A stretch of 23,416 nucleotides of DNA from CAZSLO01 sp964608025 (GCA_964608025.1 CAZSLO010000024.1:1-23416), one strand, 5' to 3'. Shown: positions 7,444-15,164, counted from the stretch's first letter. Numbers and translations: made by a program. The notes: generated by a model from the letters alone, not told the origin.

Positions 7444-8575
7444 ATATCGAATTCTCCTGGATATAGTCGAAGTTGATATCGTGCCCGATCCCGGGCCTGT
7501 CCGGCAAGTGTACATATCCTTCGGAATCCATTGGGTCAATGTTGGCGTTTAGCCAAGGCTCAGGCTCGTCGTAATCCAACATCGGATGTAGTAGGCCACG
7601 CTCATACAACTCACCCGGTATTGGCATCGCACCAAGGGCCTGCAAATTGCCGGCCCCTCCACCATGCACCTCCATTGCCATTCCAAATGCCTCGGCCAAG
7701 TGTGCGACCTTCATTAACGGAGTTATACCACCTAAATCACCTACTCCTCCGCGGAGAACATCGCACGCATTTCTAACTATCCATTCGGCTCGAGTATAAA
7801 GGGAACCCTCCGCTGTTTCAGGACCCAAAATATTTATATTAAGTTGATCTGTGAGCCACACATAAGAAGAGATACTGTGTTCATCCATAGGTTCTTCAAG
7901 CCAATAGAAATTGAGCTTCTCAAGCTCCCTCCCAATATATAAGGCATCCTCGCGACTATAGAAGTGAAATGGATCTAGCATGAGTTTAATTTGATCACCT
8001 ACTGCCTCTCGAACAGCAGCACAAGCCTTTATGTCCATCTTCGGGTCTGGAGCCCAAGAGATCGGTGGCATCCAAGTATGCAATTTAATCGCTTTATATC
8101 CACGTTTCACACAAGTCTCAGCAAACTTGCCGTATTCCTCTGGTGTACTGAGTCCATCAGTCTCTTCATCACCACACATGGTACTCGCGTACGCTTGCAC
8201 CTTATCCCTAAATCCACCAAGCAGCTTGTATACAGGTTGTCCCAAGTGGTTTCCAGCTAGATCCCATAGCGCCATATCAACCACGCCTATATCTTGGTCG
8301 AGTAGATCTCGGTTAATTCGTTTAGATTCTTTGAGCTCGTTCCAAATCTTTTCGCGATTAAACGGGTCTTCTCCAATTAATATCGGACGCAATACTCTAC
8401 GAGTGATACCGGGATCAATACCGAACGAATATCCTTCAGAACCTTGATCCGAAACTACTGTCAGGATGGTCTGCACAGCCTCGTGTTCAGGCCCAGGGTG
8501 AGAATGGCCATCTGAGTCTCGGGATGTCTTAGATATGTATTTGAAAGATTGGACCTTTACGTCTACGATCTTCAA
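7430..8575 (-). CDS. Mandelate racemase/muconate lactonizing enzyme family (enolase superfamily)
   Basis: About 381 residues with the enolase-superfamily layout: an N-terminal capping domain (MKIVDVKVQS...), then a TIM barrel. Visible sites are KxH (Lys164, His166 in AIKLH), metal ligands Asp201 (LDPFHF), Glu227 (LEEP) and Glu253 (GPETAEG), and the barrel-end His304 (EVHGGG). The family abstracts a proton alpha to a carboxylate, typically as sugar-acid dehydratases or racemases. The Asp that normally pairs with the His appears to be Gly277 (RGGVGDLGGIT). I chose the TTG at 8575 because GGGAG lies eight bases upstream and the protein then begins at the normal family position; a TTG at 8590 adds five residues. 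It is the first gene of the catabolic block. Specificity cannot be called. Confidence 0.9.
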   Translation of the reverse strand: MKIVDVKVQSFKYISKTSRDSDGHSHPGPEHEAVQTILTVVSDQGSEGYSFGIDPGITRRVLRPILIGEDPFNREKIWNELKESKRINRDLLDQDIGVVDMALWDLAGNHLGQPVYKLLGGFRDKVQAYASTMCGDEETDGLSTPEEYGKFAETCVKRGYKAIKLHTWMPPISWAPDPKMDIKACAAVREAVGDQIKLMLDPFHFYSREDALYIGRELEKLNFYWLEEPMDEHSISSYVWLTDQLNINILGPETAEGSLYTRAEWIVRNACDVLRGGVGDLGGITPLMKVAHLAEAFGMAMEVHGGGAGNLQALGAMPIPGELYERGLLHPMLDYDEPEPWLNANIDPMDSEGYVHLPDRPGIGHDINFDYIQENSIYVSS

Positions 8576-8624
8576 TCTACATGCTCCCAAATCATATTCG
8601 CCCCAACGTGGAGACGACGGCGCG

Positions 8625-8633
8625 ATTATAACA
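8625..8633 (-). promoter_or_regulatory. Extended -10 promoter (TGTTATAAT) for the enolase-superfamily operon
   Basis: The minus strand carries TGTTATAAT, a TGn motif joined to a perfect TATAAT hexamer. It gives a leader of about 43 bases before the TTG start at 8575. The -35 region is poor, as expected for an extended -10 promoter. Confidence 0.6.
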
Positions 8634-8750
8634 CCGTATTTCCTGTTTACATCCTGTGCACAGAACGGGTAGTGGAGAAAATCCTATAGGCCGTAAGGAC
8701 AACTGGGCTACCAGTGAACTGAATGTATCTAAATTCTTTCATTATCAAGT

Positions 8751-9149
8751 TTAATTCGGTGCTTCCTCCGTCGGCTCTTTATCAATAAGGCTACGGAGTT
8801 CTTCTTTAACCTTACGGATCATTTCGGTCTTCTCGGCAATACGTTCAAAAAGCTGGGATCGATATGATGCACCTTCATCAATCAAAAATGCGGCAGCTTC
8901 AGAACGACTATTTACTAATCCTGCCTCTATGAGATCATCCAGCTTAGCAACGCTTTCCTTATTAAGTCTTACCATCACCACGTTATCTCTACCAGTAAGC
9001 GCTTCACGTAGAGTCTTCTTTATTCCCTCTCCGATTGATTCTGAGCTTTTATATGCATGGCTTGCCGCAACTTTTGCCTCGTCAATAATTATGTCTATAC
9101 CTTCGGAAAATCCCTTGCGCCCACCTGTGTCATTATTTCCTTCATCCAT
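8751..9149 (-). CDS. Ribbon-helix-helix-like small protein
   Basis: A 132-residue acidic protein. Residues 57-94 read as a strand followed by two helices (VVMVRLNKESVAKLDDLIEA, then a SRSEAAAFLIDEG helix), the pattern of ribbon-helix-helix DNA-binding proteins. The N-terminal part is Gly/Asp-rich and then helical. The C-terminal part from about 100 is charged and probably coiled-coil. It could be a DNA-binding regulator or a nucleoid-associated protein; no target is known. The ATG is preceded by GAGAGG about ten bases upstream. It lies about 118 bases upstream of the promoter of the catabolic block on the same strand, so a regulatory link is possible but unproven. I do not recognise a named gene. 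Confidence 0.75.
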   Translation of the reverse strand: MDEGNNDTGGRKGFSEGIDIIIDEAKVAASHAYKSSESIGEGIKKTLREALTGRDNVVMVRLNKESVAKLDDLIEAGLVNSRSEAAAFLIDEGASYRSQLFERIAEKTEMIRKVKEELRSLIDKEPTEEAPN

Positions 9150-9229
9150 TAATCTGATCCTCTCCCTTTCCCTTGTTTTCTTGTTTTTTGCGCCCTTATC
9201 TCTCTATCTAGCTTACAGAATTACAAGTA

Positions 9230-9235
9230 ATTATA
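9230..9235 (-). promoter_or_regulatory. Candidate -10 box for the ribbon-helix-helix gene
   Basis: A perfect TATAAT on the minus strand about 80 bases upstream of the ATG at 9149. No matching -35 hexamer is visible, so the assignment is weak. Confidence 0.3.
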
Positions 9236-9432
9236 CAATCGCATAACATGTAAGTTCGTGTAAGATAATGCTGGTTGATATGTTGCCGGTCCTAGAATTC
9301 CCGTGATACTTTGAATATGGAAAGGTGGTAACTGGATATCAAGAACATCGGTAACATAAAGCTTATCTATTTACCTAGACTGGACTTGGCAAAAATTGAT
9401 ACGACTGCTGATTAATTCTGTCGGTGTAAAAA

Positions 9433-10014
9433 ATGTTTAAACGGCAAGATCAAGAAGATACTGAATCTCTAGTGGATCCTCCGATCATCTCAGTAACTGG
9501 CGATGACAGTGCCAGGCAAGGTCATTCTATACCCTGGTTTAGAGATAGGATCCTCATATTAACTATCCTCGGTATATTGGTGGCAGACCAGATTACCAAA
9601 TATATCGTCAAGACCAATCTCGATCTGTACGAATCATGGCCACGGGAAGGAATATTCCGAATAACTTACGGTACCAACTCTGGCACCGCATTTGGTCTAT
9701 TCCCCGACCAAACCACTGTCTTGATCATAACTTCGCTCCTAGCGATTGGATTCATATATTTCTTCTACAAGTCACATTTTCTTCCTGGGCGCATATTAAG
9801 ACTCGCGATCGGGCTCCAGCTTGGTGGGGCCTTCGGCAATCTTCTTGACAGAATCAGGCTAGGATCTGTTGTAGACTTCATCGACATAGGATGGTGGCCA
9901 ATTTTTAACATAGCTGACTCATCCATAGTCACAGGTATAGGTCTTTTGATTCTGGTAGTACTATTCAAACTAGAAGATGTCGGCCAAGAAAAATCATCCG
10001 GAAAAGGGTCCTGA
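9433..10014 (+). CDS. lspA: Lipoprotein signal peptidase (signal peptidase II)
   Basis: A 193-residue inner-membrane aspartyl protease that cleaves prolipoprotein signal peptides at the lipid-modified Cys. Four hydrophobic segments start at about residues 39, 94, 120 and 163. The catalytic pair is seen as Asp148 in GSVVDFID and Asp162 in FNIADSSI, with NLLDR at 136-140 before them. A hydrophilic N-terminal extension of about 35 residues makes it longer than the usual 150-170. The ATG lacks a strong ribosome binding site. It is followed 39 bases later by the pseudouridine synthase gene, a common pairing of lspA and rluD-type genes. The TPR lipoprotein encoded in this window is a possible substrate. 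Confidence 0.95.
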   Translation: MFKRQDQEDTESLVDPPIISVTGDDSARQGHSIPWFRDRILILTILGILVADQITKYIVKTNLDLYESWPREGIFRITYGTNSGTAFGLFPDQTTVLIITSLLAIGFIYFFYKSHFLPGRILRLAIGLQLGGAFGNLLDRIRLGSVVDFIDIGWWPIFNIADSSIVTGIGLLILVVLFKLEDVGQEKSSGKGS

Positions 10015-10053
10015 AAATGAGAGAGCCGGCCGATTCCCAAACAGCCGTTCAAA

Positions 10054-10956
10054 ATGACGCGCAAATTCCGGGTTCATAAGGCAGGAGAGCGCCTCGATAG
10101 CTTCCTCTCCGAGCGGTGTCCTGACCTTTCAAGATCAAGGATCCAGACCCTGACTATAAACGGACACATCACTTTAGATGGTGCTAAGGCTAAGCCGGCA
10201 ACAAGACTTAGAGAGGGTCAGCTGGTCAACATCGTTGTACCAAAGCCATCTGATAGTGGCCTTGTGCCTTACCCCATTGAGCTGGACATCCTATCAGAAG
10301 ACCAAGAAATTCTGGTAATCAATAAGCCTGCAGGCTTAGCTACACATCCATCTCCGGGTCACCCTTCACGCACCTTGGCCAACGCAATTCTTGCGCACGA
10401 TCCTAGTCTCGAAGGAATTGGTGGAGAAATTAGGCCAGGTATCGTTCACAGATTAGACAAAGACACTTCAGGCCTGCTCGTTGTTGCCAAAAATGAAAAG
10501 GCCCACAGATATCTCTCTAATCAATTCAAGGCACGTACCGTGTCAAAGAGATACCTTGCACTCGTAGTCCATAATCCTAATCTAGAACATGCAGTGATTG
10601 ATGCACCGATTGGCAGGCATCCCATTGACCGCAAACGTATGGCGATAGTCAGTTCAGGCAGGGATGCTATTACTGAATACACAGTTATTAAAAATTATCT
10701 CGGACATTCTTTGCTGGATGTCCGACCAAAGACGGGGCGTACGCATCAAATCCGTGTGCACTTGGCATCAATCGGACACCCCGTATCTGGAGACTCGATC
10801 TACGGTAGATATTCTCCAGAATTAGATCGCCATTTCTTACATGCATATCTCTTGGGCTTCAGGCACCCCAAGAACCAAGAACCTGTGGAGTTCCGGCAAG
10901 AACTCCCCGATGAACTCCGTACTTTTCTAGATAAACATCCTATTTCCGATGTGTAG
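10054..10956 (+). CDS. rluD: RluA-family 23S rRNA pseudouridine synthase (RluD-like)
   Basis: A 300-residue enzyme that isomerises uridine to pseudouridine in 23S rRNA. An N-terminal S4 RNA-binding domain covers about residues 10-65. The catalytic core contains GIVHRLDKDTSGLLVVAK, with catalytic Asp135 in HRLD. The RTHQIRVH motif typical of the family is also present. Domain order and length fit RluD, but other RluA-family specificities cannot be excluded. The ATG at 10054 has no clear Shine-Dalgarno sequence; an earlier ATG at 10017 is out of frame and stops quickly. It probably shares a transcript with lspA, and its 3' end faces the remains of a ZIP transporter gene. Confidence 0.93.
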   Translation: MTRKFRVHKAGERLDSFLSERCPDLSRSRIQTLTINGHITLDGAKAKPATRLREGQLVNIVVPKPSDSGLVPYPIELDILSEDQEILVINKPAGLATHPSPGHPSRTLANAILAHDPSLEGIGGEIRPGIVHRLDKDTSGLLVVAKNEKAHRYLSNQFKARTVSKRYLALVVHNPNLEHAVIDAPIGRHPIDRKRMAIVSSGRDAITEYTVIKNYLGHSLLDVRPKTGRTHQIRVHLASIGHPVSGDSIYGRYSPELDRHFLHAYLLGFRHPKNQEPVEFRQELPDELRTFLDKHPISDV

Positions 10957-10997
10957 TATCCATATTAAATTCAGTCGCCCCACCGCCAAGCTATAGT

Positions 10998-11520
10998 TTA
11001 CTCCAGTAGTAAGAACGCGAATATCAACCCGATTCCAATAACCATCATCCCAAATTGGGTAACTGAACTCATCAATCCACGTTAGTGGTGAAGTTCTGGA
11101 ATTAAATCAAGGCCGGCTATATAGATAAATCTACCGGCTGTCAGGGGTACCATTACGGCATCCTAATCCCCAATGGCTGGTCCCGATAACAGGCAAAGTG
11201 CTACTCCCACAATCGCTAGCATCCCTGATAGGAGGTTCAGGAATAGAGTACTTTAGGAGACAATCCAGCGTGAACTAGGATTCCAAAATCCCTTAGTTCC
11301 TGGGAAATTCCATGTAATGCCTCGGCGGCTGTGTCTGCTAGTCCAAGTGAGATACTCACGAAATAACTAACCCCAATTATCAAGCCAGCCATAAAATTGT
11401 GCATGCCAAATTGATGATATCGACATAGGTAACTAGGTGTACTGGATTGATGGATTGTTCATGGTGTCAATTTAGGTATCACTCCATGATGAAGAATGGC
11501 AAGCTCGGCGTGCTAAAATT
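10998..11520 (-). pseudogene. Decayed ZIP-family metal (zinc/iron) transporter
   Basis: No intact gene fills this gap, but the minus strand retains a recognisable ZIP transporter in pieces. The first piece is LPFFIME then YLN then HHEQSINPVHLVTYVDII. The second is MHNFMAGLIIGVSYFVSISL, continuing into ALHGISQELRDFGILVHAGL. The third contains FLNLLSGMLAIVG, VPLTAGRFIYIAGLDLIPEL and a final IGIGLIFAFLLLE. These match the HN, HEIPQELGDFG and DLIPELHH signatures of ZIP proteins. They lie in three different frames, with breaks near 11405-11425 and 11244-11250. In-frame stops are at 11479-11481, 11467-11469, 11163-11165 and 11082-11084. The first third of the gene is absent, and the gltX start lies where it should be. 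It is clearly non-functional. Confidence 0.85.
11511..11519 (+). promoter_or_regulatory. Extended -10 promoter element (TGCTAAAAT) for gltX
   Basis: TGCTAAAAT lies 23 bases before the gltX ATG and is identical to the element before the S1 gene. No -35 box is evident. It falls within the 5' remnant of the ZIP pseudogene. Confidence 0.5.
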
Positions 11521-11541
11521 GGACTTGGAGGACCTTACCCT

Positions 11542-13014
11542 ATGAAAAATAAAGTTCGTGTGAGGCTGGCACCTAGCCCAACAGGCGTACCACACGTCGG
11601 TACAATACGAACTGCCATATTCAACTGGCTGTTCGCAAGGGGTGGAGATGGATCCTTCATCATAAGGGTCGAAGATACTGACCAAACACGGTTCGTGGAA
11701 GGATCAATTGATGATCTACTAGCTTCACTACAGTGGCTTGGAATGGACTGGGATGAGGGTCCAGATATCGGAGGTCCGTTTGAACCTTACTACCAATCCG
11801 AACGCTTGAGAAATTACCATGAAGTAGTAGACCTCCTGGTAAACCAAAAAACCGCTTACTATTGCTATTGTTCACCACAACGGCTAGAGGACGTCCGCAA
11901 GAAGCAATCGGGATATGATCGGCGATGCCGATATCTAAGTGACGAACAAAGGGCCGATCTCGAAAAATCCTGCGAGTCATCGGTAATACGTTTCGCTATG
12001 CCCCTTGAAGGACAAACAGTCCTAGATGACCTTATTCGTGGTACGGTAAAATTTGAGAACAACTTGATCGATGATTTTGTAATGATTAAGTCAGATGGGT
12101 TTCCAACCTATCATCTAGCCAACGTAATAGATGACCAATCTATGGAAATTTCTCATGTCTTCAGGGCAGAGGAATGGTTATCGAGCACACCAAGACACCT
12201 GGGAATATACGATGCCCTTGGATGGGATCCGCCTTTGTTCGCACATTTCCCGCAAATCCTTGCACCAGATAAATCGAAACTTAGTAAGAGACATGGTGCA
12301 ACGTCCATACAGGAATATAGGGCCCAGGGATTTTTACCAGATGCCATTTTCAACTTCCTAGCTCTTCTCGGATGGTCTCTAGATGACAAGACAGAGATCA
12401 TGTCTTCTGACGAACTAAAAAAGAATTTCTCATTGGAACGAGTGGCGAAATCTGGGGCGATGTTCGACGTGAAAAAACTAGAATGGATGAACGGACACTA
12501 TATTCGTCAAGCATCTTTAGGGCATATCGCTAATTCCCTCCTTGATTACTGGCAAGAATTTCCGACCGAAGGTATAAAGCCCCTGCCCGACCGTGAAACA
12601 CTAATTCGAATAGTGCCCTTGATACACCAAAGAATCAAAACTCTCAAAGACGCAACACCCCTAATCAGCTTCTTTTTTCAATCTACAATACACTACGACA
12701 TAAACGAGCTCGTCCAGAAAAACATGGACACCAATAGTACTAAGCTGGCCCTCCTAGAAACTTCATCGCTTATCGAATCGATGGAAAACTTTGACGCATC
12801 AACAATCGAGAATACACTTCGAAACCTAGCTACTGATCTTGGTATTAAACCAGGCCAGTTATTCGGATCAATCCGGGTGGCTACCACGGGCCTGAAGGTA
12901 GCGCCACCTCTTTTCGAAACACTAGAAGTATTGGGAAAGAAGCGTTCCTTAACTGCTATAGATTTAGCAGTTGAAAAACTCCAGGCCACGAGTGTGCAGC
13001 AATCCGAGTCCTAA
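11542..13014 (+). CDS. gltX: Glutamate-tRNA ligase
   Basis: A 490-residue class I aminoacyl-tRNA synthetase that charges tRNA-Glu in the cytosol. The HIGH-equivalent is PHVG at 17-20 within APSPTGVPHVGT, and the KMSKS-equivalent is KLSKR at 246-250. A candidate zinc site is Cys108, Cys110 and Cys129. The C-terminal anticodon-binding region ends near 485. The ATG is preceded by GGAGG about ten bases upstream. A GatB-related yqeY gene follows, separated by a short gap that contains an inverted repeat. Whether the enzyme is discriminating or also charges tRNA-Gln cannot be read directly. Confidence 0.97.
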   Translation: MKNKVRVRLAPSPTGVPHVGTIRTAIFNWLFARGGDGSFIIRVEDTDQTRFVEGSIDDLLASLQWLGMDWDEGPDIGGPFEPYYQSERLRNYHEVVDLLVNQKTAYYCYCSPQRLEDVRKKQSGYDRRCRYLSDEQRADLEKSCESSVIRFAMPLEGQTVLDDLIRGTVKFENNLIDDFVMIKSDGFPTYHLANVIDDQSMEISHVFRAEEWLSSTPRHLGIYDALGWDPPLFAHFPQILAPDKSKLSKRHGATSIQEYRAQGFLPDAIFNFLALLGWSLDDKTEIMSSDELKKNFSLERVAKSGAMFDVKKLEWMNGHYIRQASLGHIANSLLDYWQEFPTEGIKPLPDRETLIRIVPLIHQRIKTLKDATPLISFFFQSTIHYDINELVQKNMDTNSTKLALLETSSLIESMENFDASTIENTLRNLATDLGIKPGQLFGSIRVATTGLKVAPPLFETLEVLGKKRSLTAIDLAVEKLQATSVQQSES

Positions 13015-13024
13015 CCCACTTAGT

Positions 13025-13044
13025 TGACACCCATTATGGTGTCA
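13025..13044. repeat. Perfect 7-bp inverted repeat between gltX and yqeY
   Basis: TGACACC (13025-13031) and GGTGTCA (13038-13044) flank a 6-base loop. The left arm sits inside a TTGACA sequence that matches the -35 consensus, but no good -10 follows at the normal distance. No T-tract follows, so it is not a standard terminator. A hairpin or operator is possible. Confidence 0.4.
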
Positions 13045-13081
13045 GAGACTATTTGTACGCCGTAAGGAGCAAAAAAAACAC

Positions 13082-13528
13082 ATGACCTTGCAAGAAAAAC
13101 TTCAAACAGATTTGAAAAAGGCGATGAGGGACCGTGATGAGACGCGAAAGTCTGTCATACGATTCGTTCGCGCTGCGATCCATGACAAAGAGATCGAAAC
13201 CCAGTCACCTCTAGACGATGAAGGCATAATCACCGTGCTTGTTCGTCAGGCACAGCAACGTCTAGACAGTATCGAGGCTTTCGAACAAGCTGATCGCCAA
13301 GACCTTGTGGAAAAGGAAAAATCAGAACTTACAATTATCCAGCAGTATCTACCGGAACAAATGCCAGAATCAGACATTAGAGATTTAGTTCAAGATGCGA
13401 TCGAAAATACTTCCGCATCTGGTCCTCAAGATATCGGCAAGGTAATGCAGCAAGTGATGCCACAGATAAAGGGAAAGGCGCCCGGTAAAATTGTAAGTCA
13501 AATAGCACAAGAACTACTAAGATCTTGA
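13082..13528 (+). CDS. GatB/YqeY domain-containing protein
   Basis: A 148-residue helical protein matching the YqeY family, which is homologous to the C-terminal tail of the GatB amidotransferase subunit. The start MTLQEKLQTDLKKAMRDRDE and the GKVMQQVMPQIKGKAPGKIV stretch near residues 118-137 are characteristic. The family is widespread; a tRNA-related role is presumed from homology but not established. AAGGAG lies 12 bases upstream, separated from the ATG by an A-rich stretch, which is wider than usual. It sits between gltX and purQ on the same strand. Confidence 0.9.
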   Translation: MTLQEKLQTDLKKAMRDRDETRKSVIRFVRAAIHDKEIETQSPLDDEGIITVLVRQAQQRLDSIEAFEQADRQDLVEKEKSELTIIQQYLPEQMPESDIRDLVQDAIENTSASGPQDIGKVMQQVMPQIKGKAPGKIVSQIAQELLRS

Positions 13529-13582
13529 GAATCCTGTTATGCAACATTATTCTCACCTCAACTTGGAGGGCATCTTAATCCA

Positions 13583-14284
13583 TTGAGATTCGGGGTCATC
13601 ATATTTCCGGGTACCTGGAGTGACAAGGACTGCTTTCATGTCCTTGATAACGTTTTTGTTCAACCAGTTGACTATGTATGGCACAAGGAAACAGATCTCT
13701 CCTCTTATGATTGTCTAATTATTCCTGGGGGCTTCTCTTACGGTGATTATCTAAGGGCAGGTGCAATAGCGAGATTCTCACCGGTAATGCAATCGTTGGA
13801 AAATTTCGCGATGAAAGGTGGCTTAGTATATGGAATTTGCAACGGATTTCAGATTCTTTGCGAAGCAGGTTTACTGCCTGGTGTACTAACACGTAATTCA
13901 CATCTCCAATTCAGATGTGAGTGGGTCACGCTCCGCATAGAATCTAATGATTCACCTTTTACCCAGTCCGCAGAGACAGGCCAATTACTGAGAGTGCCAA
14001 TTTCACACGGGGAAGGCAATTATTTTGCTGATCGAAAGACTGTAGATGAATTGGAAACAAATGGGAGAATTCTCTTCAGGTACTCAAGCGAATCAGGTGA
14101 TATCGTCCCTGGTGCCAATCCCAACGGGTCTATCAATAACATTGCTGGGATTACCAACGAAGCTGGCAATGTACTAGGTATGATGCCTCATCCGGAAAGG
14201 TGTTGCGAAGAGATCGTTGGTGGAGTGGATGGTAAAGTTATTTTTAATTCTATTATTGAATCTTCCCGAAAATTCTCTGCATGA
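13583..14284 (+). CDS. purQ: Phosphoribosylformylglycinamidine synthase subunit PurQ (glutaminase)
   Basis: A 233-residue class I glutamine amidotransferase that supplies ammonia for conversion of FGAR to FGAM in purine synthesis. The triad is visible: nucleophile Cys86 in YGICNGFQ, His203 and Glu205 in MPHPER. The N-terminus MRFGVIIFPGTWSDKDC is typical. The start is TTG, with GGAGGG an unusually long 12-13 bases upstream; no other in-frame start lies closer. The stop overlaps the next ATG (ATGA), so the following transporter ORF is probably translationally coupled. The synthase partner PurL lies two genes downstream. The small-form enzyme also needs PurS, which is not found here. Confidence 0.95.
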   Translation: MRFGVIIFPGTWSDKDCFHVLDNVFVQPVDYVWHKETDLSSYDCLIIPGGFSYGDYLRAGAIARFSPVMQSLENFAMKGGLVYGICNGFQILCEAGLLPGVLTRNSHLQFRCEWVTLRIESNDSPFTQSAETGQLLRVPISHGEGNYFADRKTVDELETNGRILFRYSSESGDIVPGANPNGSINNIAGITNEAGNVLGMMPHPERCCEEIVGGVDGKVIFNSIIESSRKFSA

Positions 14285-14703
14285 CAGGAATAACTTTCTC
14301 CCTTCTGGCAGGCATGGGCTTTGCAGCGTCGGCTGTATTCGCCAGGATTGGACTGCAAAATATCTCGACAACATCCGGCACATTGTTTTCTCTCATAGTA
14401 AGCACCATAGGCGCTTTTGGATTAGCATTGCTATTAGACCCATCGAATATTTTGGTGCCATCGGGTGTTTCTCTTGCGTGGCTGTTCTTTACAGGCTTGC
14501 TGAACTTCCCGCTAGGCCGACTTTTCAACTTTGCGGGGGTCAGGTTAGCAGGAGTATCTAAGGCAAGCACGATCGTGGCTACATCGCCGTTATTTGCAAC
14601 CGGATTAGCAATAATACTTCTAGATGAATCGATCGATTTTTCAATTCTAATAGGCACTTTTGCAATCATGGGTGGCATGATTCTAATTCTATATCGAGAA
14701 TGA
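14281..14703 (+). CDS. EamA/DMT-superfamily transporter, N-terminal half
   Basis: A 140-residue membrane protein with one EamA domain: about five hydrophobic segments starting MTGITFSLLAGMGFAASAVF and ending in FAIMGGMILILYRE. Usual DMT permeases have two such domains in one chain of about 300 residues with ten membrane spans. Here the chain stops after the first domain, and the ATG of the second half overlaps the stop (ATGA at 14700-14703). The 5' end likewise overlaps the purQ stop. It may be a genuine two-gene transporter or a single gene split by a frameshift. The substrate is unknown. Its place between purQ and purL hints at a purine or related metabolite, but that is only guilt by association. 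Confidence 0.85.
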   Translation: MTGITFSLLAGMGFAASAVFARIGLQNISTTSGTLFSLIVSTIGAFGLALLLDPSNILVPSGVSLAWLFFTGLLNFPLGRLFNFAGVRLAGVSKASTIVATSPLFATGLAIILLDESIDFSILIGTFAIMGGMILILYRE

Positions 14704-15164
14704 GAATACAACCTACTTTTAATCCTGTCCTCTACGGATATCTCGCGGCATTTATCTCGTCTTTCAGCTACGGGATAGCAGCTGTAGTTACAAAAAAAGT
14801 CGTCACAGACATTGCTGCACCAATGATTACGACAGCGTACGCACTCCTTTTTGGCACCATGATCATGGCCGCTATTTTCAACCGCACCGCCTATCAGGAA
14901 GTCAAGAATGCACCCAAAAACTCTCTCATATACATGTCTTTGGCTGGAATTGCCGGATTATGGGGAGCTATTTTCTATCACTTAGCACTGCTTGATTCCC
15001 AAGTGATTCTAGTTACACCTGTTTCCAGTACTTACCCGCTTATAGCAATAATCATGACGTCCATCTTTTTAAGACGTCTAGAGAAAGTCCATATCCGTAC
15101 AGTTATAGGCGCTATTATTGTTGTCTCAGGTGTAGCATTAATATCTTTAGGACAAACAAGATGA
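14700..15164 (+). CDS. EamA/DMT-superfamily transporter, C-terminal half
   Basis: A 154-residue membrane protein with the second EamA domain. After a short polar start come five hydrophobic segments, among them YLAAFISSFSYGIAAVV, MITTAYALLFGTMIMAAIF and the final TVIGAIIVVSGVALISL. The sequence VTPVSSTYPLIAIIMTSIFL, a PVSS/TYP pattern frequent in EamA second domains, is clear. It is in a different frame from the first half and joined to it by a 4-base ATGA overlap. Together the halves total 294 residues, the length of one normal permease. It probably acts in the inner membrane with the first half. purL follows about 80 bases later. Confidence 0.85.
   Translation: MRIQPTFNPVLYGYLAAFISSFSYGIAAVVTKKVVTDIAAPMITTAYALLFGTMIMAAIFNRTAYQEVKNAPKNSLIYMSLAGIAGLWGAIFYHLALLDSQVILVTPVSSTYPLIAIIMTSIFLRRLEKVHIRTVIGAIIVVSGVALISLGQTR

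Noticed and set aside
7443..7539. Upstream extension of the threonine-synthase-like protein by 32 residues
   Set aside because: The extra part lies inside the preceding gene; the internal ATG at 7443 has an AGGAG site and begins directly before the zinc ribbon.
11479..11685. Small protein-coding gene on the minus strand overlapping the gltX start
   Set aside because: Its 5' part is antisense to the conserved gltX N-terminus, and its 3' end is one fragment of the ZIP pseudogene.
14253..14711. Open frame of 152 codons antisense to the first EamA half
   Set aside because: The sense strand encodes clear membrane segments with overlaps to its neighbours; the antisense product has no motif.
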